A stretch of DNA of 19,676 nucleotides from GCA-2719315 sp964448645 (GCA_964448645.1 CAYUZY010000020.1:1-19676); one strand, 5' to 3'. Counted from the first letter of the stretch, positions 5,973 to 16,200 are shown. Made by a program: numbers and translations. The notes: generated from the sequence alone by a model not told the origin.

Positions 5973-6920
5973 ATGAAAAAGATTTATAAAAGTTTATCTT
6001 ATATTATTATAACTGTATTTATTACAAGTTGTAATAATGAGGATATTTCAACCGAAAATAAAAGTGAACTTTTTTATAAAGCCTTTGGAGTAAATTCTTC
6101 ACCCTCTCCAATTAAAAATAAAGGGGTTTTTTTTAAAGATATTTCCTATGGTAAAAAATCTAGAAATAAATTAGATATTCTTCTTCCTGAAAATCAAGAA
6201 TTAAATGGTATTGTTATTTTTTTTCACGGTGGTAGTTTTGAAAGAGGAGACAAAGCAGATGTTTTTGATGATTTTTTAAATGAAACTATAGAATCTATCT
6301 TAAATAGTAATGTTGCCATTGTAAGTGCAAATTATACCTTTATTAATTCCATTGAATCTTCAGGTGTAATATCTGCTTTAAAAGATGGAACATCAGTTAT
6401 TTCATTTATTAGAAATAATTCGGAAATTTTAAAACTTCCAAAAAATAAAATCATCTTAGCAGGAGTATCTGCTGGGGCTGGAATAGCTCAATGGAATGGT
6501 TTTAGAGAATCTTCAAATAATCAGATACAAGGAATTTTGGCTCTTGCAGCTCAAAGCACTTATGATCTTTATCAATGGGAAAATATCTTTCAAAATTTCT
6601 CATTAGAAGACATGCGAATACGTTTTCCAGATTTAGAAGAAACTTATTTTAATTTTTATAACGGAGAACCCTCAAAAGAAGATTTAAAATATTTAGACTA
6701 TAGATCTGAAATGGACTCTGAAGATCCTCCTCTATATATTTATAATCCAGTTAACAGTCAAGATTTCATAAACCCTGAAGGCAATATAGACTTTAATGTT
6801 CTTTATCATAGTTTTAGACATGGTGATTATTTAAGAGAAAAAGCTATCCAAGTTAAACAAGAGTTTTCAGGAGCTTATCAAGAAAGTCCTGAAGGTTTTA
6901 TATTAAGGTTATTAAACTAA
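5973..6920 (+). CDS. Alpha/beta-hydrolase lipoprotein (esterase/lipase-like)
   Basis: This is a 315-aa lipoprotein with its signal peptide ending FITSC (Cys20). It has the alpha/beta-hydrolase hallmarks: an oxyanion-hole HGG in IVIFFHGGSFERG (His85-Gly87) and a nucleophile elbow GVSAG with Ser166. The distal LYHSFRHGDYL near the C-terminus probably supplies the catalytic His, with an Asp nearby. This fits the carboxylesterase/lipase (BD-FAE or HSL-like) group, acting on an ester substrate at the cell envelope. It starts at ATG 5973; an in-frame TTG at 5958 would add five residues that spoil the signal peptide. Its stop (TAA 6918-6920) overlaps by 4 bp the stop of the convergent haloperoxidase-like gene. 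Substrate unknown. Confidence 0.82.
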   Translation: MKKIYKSLSYIIITVFITSCNNEDISTENKSELFYKAFGVNSSPSPIKNKGVFFKDISYGKKSRNKLDILLPENQELNGIVIFFHGGSFERGDKADVFDDFLNETIESILNSNVAIVSANYTFINSIESSGVISALKDGTSVISFIRNNSEILKLPKNKIILAGVSAGAGIAQWNGFRESSNNQIQGILALAAQSTYDLYQWENIFQNFSLEDMRIRFPDLEETYFNFYNGEPSKEDLKYLDYRSEMDSEDPPLYIYNPVNSQDFINPEGNIDFNVLYHSFRHGDYLREKAIQVKQEFSGAYQESPEGFILRLLN

Positions 6921-8275
6921 TTTGAGACTAAGGATTCCTTTTTAACCTTTTTGAGTGTTTGAATTTTGTTAACTATAAACTCCCCTACTTCTTGACCCTG
7001 GGCTACCCCCTCTTCAATAGCCATCATATAATGAATACCTCCATAAAGTCTAGAAATAGCAGCTTCTTCAGAGGCACTAATAAAAGAATTAAATTTTCTA
7101 GCTGGAAGGCCAAATTCAATTTCTGAAGTATCATTAAACTCAAAATTTTCACCATAAATATCTGTCAGTGCAAGGGCTGCTGCTCTTGATATTACTGAAT
7201 GACCACTAGTATACTCTGGAAAAGGTGGAGTTTGAAGAGCTGGTAACCAATCTTCATCAATATATTTATTTATCAAAGTTTCTGGCCTAACAACTATAGT
7301 CTCCCATTTTTCATCCCAGCAGCTTATAAAAGAATCAAATAAAGCAATAGAAACGTTTGCATAAGCATTTACAGCCTCATCAAAAGTACTTTTAGCAACT
7401 CTAGTTGCAATTGCAGTAATTCCTATCCAATGACCACCCGGAGTAATTTTTTTTGTAGCAAACATTGCATGACCTCTATGATGAGTAACAAATGGGTTAC
7501 AATCCCAAAAACTAGCAATTTCTATTTCTTCTTCACTTAATTTATTTCCAATCTCATATACCTCCATAAGCTCTTTATAAAAAGGACTTCCTTTTTTCAT
7601 ATTAAAAGGTTTAGGGGGTTTAGGAGAGAATTGATTTGAAGAGTCTAATACCAATGTTCGAATTTCTTTCCAATGGGGTTCTATTCCATCCATATAATCC
7701 GGAGGTGTTGGTTTCCAATACTCATCCTCTTCTAAAATAGTATATTTAGGAAAGGTTCTTGTCTGGTTATACATATCCTTAGAAGCCCAATCCATAATAA
7801 ATTGACTAACCAACTCTCCATATTTTATTGATGCCTTAAATTCTCTATTAGGTAATCCTTTTCTTTTAAAACTATCATATATTTTTTTTTGAAAATCAAT
7901 TACTTTTGCTTCTGAAAAAATTAAATTTTTCCCAACCTCAATAAATGCATGAATTGCAGCAAGATTCATATTAACATTTTCTTTATCAAATTTAGGATCA
8001 GGAATTGGATCAAGTCCATTTAATTGATTAACCAAAGAATTATACTTTTTAGGCATATTTTTTTGAATAATTTCATAGGCAGCAATATTTGGATAAAGAT
8101 AAACTCTTGATGCTACAGGTGGAGAAAAGATATCATATACAACAACATCACTAAGATTTTTTACAATTGCATTATATGTTTCAGGATCATTAATTAAATC
8201 AATGTATCTATTGTCATTACCACATGAAATTATTGTAAAAAATAAAAAAGTAAACCAAATATTTTTCAATTTCAT
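6917..8275 (-). CDS. Vanadium haloperoxidase/PAP2-type lipoprotein
   Basis: This is a 452-aa lipoprotein (IISC, Cys18) of the vanadium-dependent haloperoxidase/PAP2 phosphatase superfamily. The full phosphate- or vanadate-binding set is present: Lys323 and Arg330 in KWETIVVRP, Ser357-Gly358-His359 in PEYTSGHS, and Arg409 with His415 in SRLYGGIHY. The K-to-R spacing of seven and R-to-H spacing of six match fungal vanadium chloroperoxidase. The N-terminal half is the helical extension usual for haloperoxidase-like bacterial proteins rather than short PAP2 phosphatases. It could oxidise halides with H2O2 or act as an acid phosphatase; sequence motifs alone do not separate these. It is transcribed divergently from the SusC gene, 262 bp away, and converges on the esterase with overlapping stop codons. 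Confidence 0.88.
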   Translation of the reverse strand: MKLKNIWFTFLFFTIISCGNDNRYIDLINDPETYNAIVKNLSDVVVYDIFSPPVASRVYLYPNIAAYEIIQKNMPKKYNSLVNQLNGLDPIPDPKFDKENVNMNLAAIHAFIEVGKNLIFSEAKVIDFQKKIYDSFKRKGLPNREFKASIKYGELVSQFIMDWASKDMYNQTRTFPKYTILEEDEYWKPTPPDYMDGIEPHWKEIRTLVLDSSNQFSPKPPKPFNMKKGSPFYKELMEVYEIGNKLSEEEIEIASFWDCNPFVTHHRGHAMFATKKITPGGHWIGITAIATRVAKSTFDEAVNAYANVSIALFDSFISCWDEKWETIVVRPETLINKYIDEDWLPALQTPPFPEYTSGHSVISRAAALALTDIYGENFEFNDTSEIEFGLPARKFNSFISASEEAAISRLYGGIHYMMAIEEGVAQGQEVGEFIVNKIQTLKKVKKESLVSN

Positions 8276-8303
8276 TTTATAGTTTTCTCTAAAATTTAGA
8301 ACA

Positions 8304-8311
8304 CAAATTTA
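8304..8311 (-). promoter_or_regulatory. -7 box of the haloperoxidase-like gene
   Basis: Read on the minus strand this is TAAATTTG, an exact match to the Bacteroidota -7 consensus TAnnTTTG. It is placed 28 bp before the ATG, giving a leader of roughly 20 nt. A -33 TTG is not obvious; the -33 area is occupied by the inverted repeat at 8311-8341. Confidence 0.45.
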
Positions 8312-8341
8312 ATATTTTTTAAAAGAAATTTAAAAAATATT
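8311..8341. promoter_or_regulatory. Perfect 13-bp inverted repeat, candidate operator
   Basis: AATATTTTTTAAA (8311-8323) and TTTAAAAAATATT (8329-8341) are exact reverse complements around the 5-nt loop AGAAA. The element spans the -7 to -33 interval of the haloperoxidase-like promoter in the divergent control region shared with susC. It could be an operator, a cruciform, or an A-tract element that stimulates either promoter. It is A/T-only, which lowers confidence. Confidence 0.4.
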
Positions 8342-8538
8342 ACTGTTATGATTCTATAAATTTCTTTATATAAAGAATGAATCTAAATAACTTGAAAAAA
8401 ATATTAGTTTTTTATATAAATCTTATTATATTTATAGGTTGTTCGTACCATATGTTACATTCTGGCATTGGTTACTTTCATAAAACTAAATTTATTATTA
8501 TACAACTAATTAATATTATTCAAATTCAAAACATTTAT

Positions 8539-11493
8539 ATGAAACACAAATTATATATTTATTTATGTCTGCTATTTTCAGGCATATTATCTGCTCAGCA
8601 AATTAGTGGAGTAGTGTCAAGTGAAGATGGCCCTTTACCTGGAGCGACAGTTCTTGTTAAAGGTACTGACACTGGTACTAGTACTGATTTTGATGGAAAT
8701 TTTACCATCAATGCTGATTCAGGAGACGTACTTGTTGTTTCATTTGTTGGATTTTCTGCACAAGAAGTTACTGTATCCGGACAAGATCAAATAAACGTTA
8801 CTTTAATCGCTGACCAAGCTTTGGAAGAAGTTGTAGTTACTGGTTATGGGTCACAACGTGAAAGAGAAATTACTGCATCTGTTGTCCAGGTTGATTCTGA
8901 AGAATTTAACCAAGGGCCAATTAATGATCCTATACAATTACTTCAAGGAAAAGTCGCTGGTTTATCAATCTATAAACCTGGAGGAAACCCCAACGAAGAA
9001 GCAACAATTAGAATTAGAGGTATTTCTACATTAGGAGCAAATGCTAGCCCTTTAGTAGTAATAGATGGTGTGCCTGGTGCTACATTAAGTAATATAGACC
9101 CTAATGATATTGAGTCAGTAACAGTCCTAAAAGATGGTTCTGGTGCTGCAATATATGGTTCAAGAGGATCAAGTGGTGTGCTGCTTGTGACAACAAAGAA
9201 AGGAAGCGCTGGAGCTTTACAAGTTGACTATAGTGGTCAATACTCTGTTTCAAGTATATCAAATCGCTTGCCTGTACTATCTGCTCAAGAATTTCTTGCA
9301 AATGGAGGTACAGATATTGGAAACGATACTGATTGGATAGATGCCATAACTAGAGATGGTAAAACATCTCTTCACAGTATGTCTGCTTCTGGAGGTTCAG
9401 AAAAAACAACCTATAGAGTCTCGGCTAATATAAAAGATGTTGAAGGTATTCTTAACAATACTGGATACAATCAACTTAATACTCGAGCTGCAGTTAGTAC
9501 AAGAGCTATGAAAGATAAATTGAAAATAGACTTTAATCTTTCATATACAAAGAGAGATGCTGATTTAGGTGATGAAAGAGCTTTTGAATTTGCTCAATTC
9601 TATAATCCTACTGCTCCTATTTATGGTGACGACTCTCCTTTTGCATTTAATTCTGCTCAGTATGGAGGTTATTTTGAATCTTTAGGTCTTTTTAGAAGTT
9701 ATAATCCTGTTGCAATCATTGAACAAACTAGAAATACTAGAATGTCTACTGATTTTAACTATAATGTAAATTTCAACTATAGTCTTTCTGATTCTTTTGA
9801 TATAACCGTTCGTGCTGCTGAACAAAGAACAACTTCTAGAGATCAACTTTATCGACCAACAACACTTTTATTTGAAGGTGGCGCTGTAAGTCCAACGAGA
9901 AGAGGTCTTGCTAATCATAGCTCATACGATCTTTCAACTGAGGTTTACGAAATTTTTGGATCATGGGATCTATCATTAGGTGACAGTTCTCAATTAGTTC
10001 TTACTGGTGGGTATTCATATAATCAAATAAATCAATCTGGAACTTCTTTCGGTCTTGGTGATTTCCCTGATAACTCATTAGATTATTCAAATGCAATTCA
10101 GTATTCTCAAGATCTTCTTAATGATGGTTATATAACTGCAAATAGTTATGCATCTCCTGATGAAAAGTTAATTGCTATGTTTGGTAGAGTAAACTTATCA
10201 TTAAATAATTTGTTCATTAATGCTAGTTTAAGAAGAGAAGGATCAACTAAATTAGGTACAGATCAGCAATGGGGAGTTTTCCCTGCTTTTGGTATAGGGG
10301 CTGATATAAATGATATGCTTGGTTTAGGATTTGATAAATTAAAAGTTAGAGTTGGATATGGTGCAACTGGTGCACTTCCAGGGCCTAATGGATTATCTGT
10401 TCAATCAAGAAACTTCGTCTATTCTGGTGGAGGATCTGCTGGTGGAGCTACTACTTTAGTTTCAGCTGCAAATCCAGATTTAAAATGGGAAGAAAAAGGT
10501 GAAACTAACTTTGGAATTGAATTTGATAAAGGACCCTTATCAATTGATTTTGATGTTTATAATAGAAAAATCAAAGACTTTATCATTGAAAGACAAGTTG
10601 ATATTACAGAATTTGGTGTTGATAGAAGATTTGAAAACTCAGGAGAATTAACATCTAAAGGTTGGGAGTTATCAATTGGTTATGATGTTTTAGATAATGG
10701 TTCTATGAAATATAATACTGGTGTGTTCTTATCATCTACTAGTAACGTTCTTGATGCTTATGAAATTGAGTTAGCCCAGTATGGTTACCTTGGTTCTCCT
10801 GGACAAAACCAGGTTACAATGGTTAGGGTTGAAGTTGGTCAGCCATTAGGACAAATCTATGCTCCTGTTTTCGTGGCTACTAACCCAGATGGTACTCCTC
10901 AATTTAAAGATGTTAATGGAGATGGTAAAATAAATTCAGACTCTGGAAATGTCTTACAAGATGATTATGATGGCGAAATTATAGGTTCAGCTTATCCTGA
11001 ACTAGAACTTGGTTGGGCTAATCAAATTACATTTGGAGACTGGTCTGTAAATGCCTTCTTTAGAGGGGCTTTTGGTCATCACCTTATAAATACTTTTAGA
11101 GCATTTTATGAGCCAAATGTTCCATCACAAACTTCTTATAACCAGATGAACACTGAATTAAGAGAGCCAGGTCTTGGAGTTGCTCAATATAGTTCTTTAT
11201 ATGTAGAAAAAGCTGATTTTTTCATGCTTGATAACTTGACAATTTCTAAAAGGTTTAATTTTGGTGGTGATAAAACGATCAAAAATGCTGTTGTCTCATT
11301 TAATGCGACAAGACCTTTTATTATGACATCATATACTGGAACAGATCCAACACCTGAATATTATGATTCTGGAAATTCCGGTGATGATGATTTAGCTACT
11401 GGTGCTGACGCAATTCTTTCGCCTGGTATTGATAGAAGAAAAGATTATTTTGCTTCTAAATCGATGTCCATTGGTTTAAAACTTAACTTATAA
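8539..11493 (+). CDS. SusC/RagA-type TonB-dependent outer-membrane transporter
   Basis: This is a 984-aa outer-membrane protein of the usual SusC length. In order it has a signal peptide ending ILSAQ (about 1-20), a carboxypeptidase-regulatory-like beta-sandwich (about 21-95; ISGVVSSEDGPLPGATVLVKG), the TonB box region EEVVVTGYG at 96-104, the plug domain (GKVAGLSIYKPGG, IRIRGISTLG, VIDGVPG, IYGSRGSSGVLLVTTK), and a long beta-barrel ending in an amphipathic strand with terminal Leu. It imports a ligand captured by its SusD partner using TonB energy. The start at 8539 is chosen because it begins a clean signal peptide; the frame stays open upstream to an ATG at 8377, adding 54 odd residues. 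The SusD gene follows after 10 bp. By eye, both genes are less AT-rich than their neighbours, as expected for highly expressed genes. Confidence 0.93.
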   Translation: MKHKLYIYLCLLFSGILSAQQISGVVSSEDGPLPGATVLVKGTDTGTSTDFDGNFTINADSGDVLVVSFVGFSAQEVTVSGQDQINVTLIADQALEEVVVTGYGSQREREITASVVQVDSEEFNQGPINDPIQLLQGKVAGLSIYKPGGNPNEEATIRIRGISTLGANASPLVVIDGVPGATLSNIDPNDIESVTVLKDGSGAAIYGSRGSSGVLLVTTKKGSAGALQVDYSGQYSVSSISNRLPVLSAQEFLANGGTDIGNDTDWIDAITRDGKTSLHSMSASGGSEKTTYRVSANIKDVEGILNNTGYNQLNTRAAVSTRAMKDKLKIDFNLSYTKRDADLGDERAFEFAQFYNPTAPIYGDDSPFAFNSAQYGGYFESLGLFRSYNPVAIIEQTRNTRMSTDFNYNVNFNYSLSDSFDITVRAAEQRTTSRDQLYRPTTLLFEGGAVSPTRRGLANHSSYDLSTEVYEIFGSWDLSLGDSSQLVLTGGYSYNQINQSGTSFGLGDFPDNSLDYSNAIQYSQDLLNDGYITANSYASPDEKLIAMFGRVNLSLNNLFINASLRREGSTKLGTDQQWGVFPAFGIGADINDMLGLGFDKLKVRVGYGATGALPGPNGLSVQSRNFVYSGGGSAGGATTLVSAANPDLKWEEKGETNFGIEFDKGPLSIDFDVYNRKIKDFIIERQVDITEFGVDRRFENSGELTSKGWELSIGYDVLDNGSMKYNTGVFLSSTSNVLDAYEIELAQYGYLGSPGQNQVTMVRVEVGQPLGQIYAPVFVATNPDGTPQFKDVNGDGKINSDSGNVLQDDYDGEIIGSAYPELELGWANQITFGDWSVNAFFRGAFGHHLINTFRAFYEPNVPSQTSYNQMNTELREPGLGVAQYSSLYVEKADFFMLDNLTISKRFNFGGDKTIKNAVVSFNATRPFIMTSYTGTDPTPEYYDSGNSGDDDLATGADAILSPGIDRRKDYFASKSMSIGLKLNL

Positions 11494-11503
11494 TACTTAC
11501 GCT

Positions 11504-13102
11504 ATGAAAAAATTATATACAACATTATTCGTTTTTAGTTTATTCGCGATTATTTTCTCTTGTACTGATGTGGAAGAAGAACTTCGTGGAGTAATAACAA
11601 CAGACATTACAGTTGAGGGTATAGCAACTGACGCTGGTGCTGGTGGTGGTGGAGATGCCCTTGAAGGAGCTTTTTCTCAACTTAGAAGTACTGGTTCTGC
11701 TGGACATTCTAACTGGTATTCTGCTCAGGAGTTAACTTCTGATGAAATGGTAGTTACTACAAAAGGTGGTGACTGGTATGATGGAGGTTGGTTAATTGAT
11801 TTCCATAAGCATAACTACCAACCAACTAATCCAAGTGTTAACAACAACTGGAATAGTCATTATGGTGCTGTTAATGCATGTAATGAACTTCTAGCTGGTG
11901 GTAGTCTAGATGCTAATGGTACTGCTCAAATTAAGGCTTTAAGAGCTTATTTCTTCTGGAGATTAATGGACATGTTTGGAAATATTAAATTACCAACTAG
12001 TCCAGGTTCAGATGTATCTCAGTCTTCAAGAGCAGATGCTTTTGCATTTATAGAGTCAGAATTACTTGCAGCGCTTGGCGTCTCCGCAATTAGTTCAAGT
12101 ATGGATTTGTCTGGTAGTGCTCTAGGTACTTCCAAAGATGCATACAGACTTAACCAATTTGGTGTACTTGGTATTATAGCAAAATTATATTTAAATGCCG
12201 AAGTTTATACCGGTACAGCTAGATGGCAAGAAGCTCATGATGCTGCTGACTACATTATTAATAATGGAGGTTACAGCCTTTGTGAAGCAGATTGTTCTGT
12301 GCCTAATCCTGGTAAAAGACCTGCTGTTTCTTCAGACCCAGATCAACTATCTGGTTATGCTGCTGTTTTTGCGCCAAATAATCAAGGAAATCCTGAGCAT
12401 ATCTGGAGCGTAAAATATGATGCTGCAACAGCTGGAGGTATGAATCTTGCTATGATGTCTCTTCACTATTCTAGTCAATTGACATGGAATTTTGATTCTC
12501 AACCATGGAATGGATATTCTACACTTGAGGATTTTTATAGATCCTTTGATGGAGATCCAAGACAGAAAATGGCATTTATAGAAGGCACACAACTTGATTT
12601 TGGTGGTTCAGCTCTTTTAGATTATGCCACTGATGATGGTGATCCAATACTTGACTATACTCCATATATTAATGAAATCTATCCTGATGGATGTAGAGAA
12701 TGTGGAGCTAGACCAGGTAAATTTAGTTATTCTCAATTTGGAAGAGCTAGTATGGATAACGACTTTACTCTAATTCGTTTAGGTCAAGTTTATCTAATTA
12801 GAGCTGAAGCTCTAGCTAGAGTTACTGGTGATTGGAATAATGCTCTTACTGATACTAATGTAATTAGAGGTCGAGCAGGAGCAAGTGCATTTGCTACTTT
12901 AGATGCTACCTCATTCCTAGCAGAAAGAGGTAGAGAAATGTTTGGAGAAGCTGTCAGAAGAACTGATTTAATCAGATTTGGAAAATATGGTGATGCATGG
13001 TGGGAGAAATCTTCCTCAGATGCAACAAAAGAAATTTTTCCAATTCCTTTTGACGCTATTCAAGCTTCTAACGGATCTCTTACTCAAAATCCTGGATATT
13101 AA
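11504..13102 (+). CDS. SusD/RagB-type surface lipoprotein
   Basis: This is a 532-aa lipoprotein (IIFSC, Cys20) followed by an acidic TDVEEE stretch. It shows the SusD hallmarks: the TPR-rich region with ALRAYFFWRLMDMFGNIKLP (145-164), the conserved NDFTLIRLGQVYLIRAEAL (419-437), FLAERGREMFGEAVRRTDLIR (471-491), and the closing IFPIPFDAI...LTQNPGY. It forms the lid over the SusC barrel and binds the ligand at the cell surface. Two close cysteine pairs stand out, C260/C264 and C397/C400, which may form disulfides around the ligand pocket. It forms an operon with susC (10-bp gap) that ends at the terminator downstream. The ligand class cannot be inferred, since no CAZyme lies beside it. Confidence 0.93.
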   Translation: MKKLYTTLFVFSLFAIIFSCTDVEEELRGVITTDITVEGIATDAGAGGGGDALEGAFSQLRSTGSAGHSNWYSAQELTSDEMVVTTKGGDWYDGGWLIDFHKHNYQPTNPSVNNNWNSHYGAVNACNELLAGGSLDANGTAQIKALRAYFFWRLMDMFGNIKLPTSPGSDVSQSSRADAFAFIESELLAALGVSAISSSMDLSGSALGTSKDAYRLNQFGVLGIIAKLYLNAEVYTGTARWQEAHDAADYIINNGGYSLCEADCSVPNPGKRPAVSSDPDQLSGYAAVFAPNNQGNPEHIWSVKYDAATAGGMNLAMMSLHYSSQLTWNFDSQPWNGYSTLEDFYRSFDGDPRQKMAFIEGTQLDFGGSALLDYATDDGDPILDYTPYINEIYPDGCRECGARPGKFSYSQFGRASMDNDFTLIRLGQVYLIRAEALARVTGDWNNALTDTNVIRGRAGASAFATLDATSFLAERGREMFGEAVRRTDLIRFGKYGDAWWEKSSSDATKEIFPIPFDAIQASNGSLTQNPGY

Positions 13103-13119
13103 GAGTTTCATTTAAATGT

Positions 13120-13151
13120 AAAAAGGCTTTCTAATTTTAGAAGGCCTTTTT
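13120..13151 (+). terminator. Strong intrinsic terminator of the SusCD operon
   Basis: AAAAAGGCTTTCT (13120-13132) pairs with AGAAGGCCTTTTT (13139-13151) through one G-T wobble, and the right arm leads into the T-tract. It lies 17 bp after the SusD stop and uses a different stem sequence from the CCTCTAA terminators to the left. It separates the SusCD operon from the propeller operon, which must start from its own promoter within 13152-13251; no convincing -33/-7 pair was seen there. Confidence 0.9.
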
Positions 13152-13251
13152 TTATTAATTTATAATCTTTAATTTTAATAATTTAAGAATGTTTCTTTAT
13201 AAGTAATCTTTACAAAGACTTTACTTTTTTTAAGTTATTTAAAAAAACAAG

Positions 13252-16200
13252 ATGATTTTTTTAAAAAAAAACTATTTATTTATATATCTTTTGATATTTG
13301 CAGGATATCTAATAATCTCCTGCGATAATCAAAAATTATTTACTCTTGAGAATAACTTAACTGGGGTAATATTTGAAAATAAACTAGATTATACTGAAGA
13401 TTTTAATCCTTACACCTATAGAAATTTTTATAATGGTGGTGGAGTTGCCCTTGGAGATATAAATAATGATGGATTAATCGATATATATTTAACTGGAAAT
13501 ATCGTTGATAATAAGATGTTTTTAAATAAGGGGGGTTTTAAATTTGAGGATATTACAATTCAATCGGGATTAACATGCTCAAATGTTTGGTCTACAGGAG
13601 CAACTTTTGTAGATATAAACGGGGATGGTTTATTGGATCTCTACGTTTGTAAATCTGGAAAACCCGAGGGAGAAAAAAGACATAATGAACTATTTATAAA
13701 TAATGGTGATCTTACCTTTTCTGAACAATCAAAACAATATAACCTAGACATTATAGGTCTTTCAGTTCACTCGGCATTCTTTGATTACGATAAAGATGGA
13801 GACCTTGATTGTTATATCTTAAACAACTCATTCAGATCAGTAGGAGGTTATGATTTAATTAAAGATCAAAGAAAAATCGCTGATCCAGAAGGCCAAGGAA
13901 ATAAACTCTTAGAAAACCAAAATGGAAAATTTGTTGACGTAACAGAAAAAGCTGGTATCTATTCAAGTGAAATTGGTTTTGGTCTAGGAATTACTCTTAG
14001 TGATTATAATAATGATGGTTGGACAGATCTTTTTATATCAAATGACTTCTTTGAAAAAGATTATTTATACATAAATAATCAAAATGGAACATTTTCTGAA
14101 AAATCTGAACAATATTTTAAATCTCTTTCACTAGGTTCTATGGGAGCTGACTCTGCAGATCTAGATAATGATCTTTTAACAGATCTTATTGTGACAGAAA
14201 TGTTGCCAAAATCTTTAAAAAGAAAAAAAACTAAAGCCGTTTATGACTCATGGGACAAATATTCTCTTGCAGTATCAAAAGGGTATTACCATCAATATCC
14301 AAGAAACGTTCTACAAAGAAATTTTGGTGAAAGTGGTTTCCTTGAAATTGGAAGATATTCAGGAGTCTCTGCATCAGAATGGAGTTGGGCTTCTATGATT
14401 TTTGATATGAATAACGATGGATTAAGAGACGTTTTCATTGCAAATGGTATTTATAAAGATTTATTAGACCGTGATTATCTTTCCTATATGGCCAATACTG
14501 AAATGGTTAAAAACCTAATAAGAACTGAAAAAGAAGTAATAAAAAAATTAATAGATATAATGCCTTCAAAACCAGTTAATAATATTATATATAAAAATAA
14601 AGGAAAATTTAATTTCGAAGAATTTACCGAAAAATGGGGGGTCAATTTTCCCTCCTTTAGTAACGGAATGTCTTATGCTGATCTAGATAATGATGGTGAT
14701 TTAGATATTGTAATTAATAATGTAAACATGCCAGCCTTTTTGTATAGAAATAATAACAACAATCAACTTAATAAAAGTATTTCATTTAGTTTGGAAGGAG
14801 AATTGAAAAATAAAAACGCAATAGGTTCAAAAATTATTATTAAATATCACGATGATAAAGTAAGTATGTTAGAGAATTTTCCATCAAGAGGATTTCAGTC
14901 TTCAATCTCTAATAGATTACATTTTGGAATTGGAAATATAGAAAAAGTTGATAGCGTAATTGTTTATTGGCCAAATAATAAAATTTCACATTATACTAAT
15001 TTAAAGACCAACAAAATTCACAAAATTAAATTTGAAGATGAAAATGCTAAGAATTTTAAAATCAGTAAATATTCAAGTTCAACAACTAAATTAAAAGAAA
15101 CTGAATTGTTTGAATTTAAACACAATGAAAACAAATTTATTGATTTTAATAAAGAAAGACTTTTAACTCAAATGTACAGTAATGAAGGGCCTGCTTTAGC
15201 TCATAAAGATTTAAATAGTGATGGGATTACTGATTTTTTTGTAGGAGGAGGAAAAAACCAAAACCCTTCAATATTTCTTTCAAAAGATGATTCTTATATA
15301 AAAATATCTAATCCATTTAAAAATAATTTAGGTTCTGAAGATGTTGATGCTGAATTTTTTGATAGTGATAATGATGGTGATCTAGATTTATATGTAGCAA
15401 GTGGAGGTAAAGCTTTTTCTGTATATAATAGGTTATTAGATGACAGGTTGTATATTAATGATGGTAATGATAACTTTTCTCTTTCAAAAGATTCATTTGA
15501 ATTTGAAAAACCTATTTCAACTGGAGCAGTCGCCATTGAAGATTTTGATAATGATGGTTTGTTAGATGTTTTTATTGGCGAAAGGTATAATACTAATCTC
15601 TATGGTTTACCTGTCTCAGGTTATTTATATAAAAACAAAGGAAATAATAAATTTGAAAAGGTCGAGCAAAATAGTTTAAAAAAAATAGGCTTAATAAAAT
15701 CTGCACAATGGGTCAATTTAAATAATGATAAATTTCCAGACCTAATAATTGCAGGAGAATGGATGCCAATAAAAATTTTTATCAATGATAAAGGAAATTT
15801 AAAAAACATGACAGAGGAGTTTAGCCTTTCAAATTCAACAGGAATGTGGAATGTTATAAAGGCTATTGATCTTGATAAAGATGGAGATGTAGATATTATT
15901 GGGGGTAATATGGGTGCTAATACTNNNNNNNNNNAATCAAACATGAGAATTTATATAAATGATTTTGATAAAAATGGGTCATACGAACAAATTCTATGTT
16001 ACAAATTGAAAAACTCATTTTATCCAATTCTAGATAAAGATGAACTAATAAATCAAATACCTACTTTAAAAAAACAATTGTTTTATTATGAAGACTATTC
16101 TAACTTATCAATTGATAAAATTTTTGACAAAAAACTTTTAAAAGAGTCAATAATAGTAGATCTAAAAACACTTGAATCAGCTATTTATATAAATAGTAAT

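Noticed and set aside
8377..8538. A separate lipoprotein gene upstream of SusC
   Set aside because: The frame has no stop before the SusC start and runs into it, so it cannot be an independent gene. It is recorded as a finding instead.
9101..9301. Minus-strand ORF inside the SusC gene
   Set aside because: It lies wholly within the clearly coding SusC plug region, has no recognisable product, and is an out-of-frame shadow. The same applies to the antisense frames at 3164-3451, 12347-12592, 15294-15536, 15621-15944, 19125-19376 and 19324-19578.
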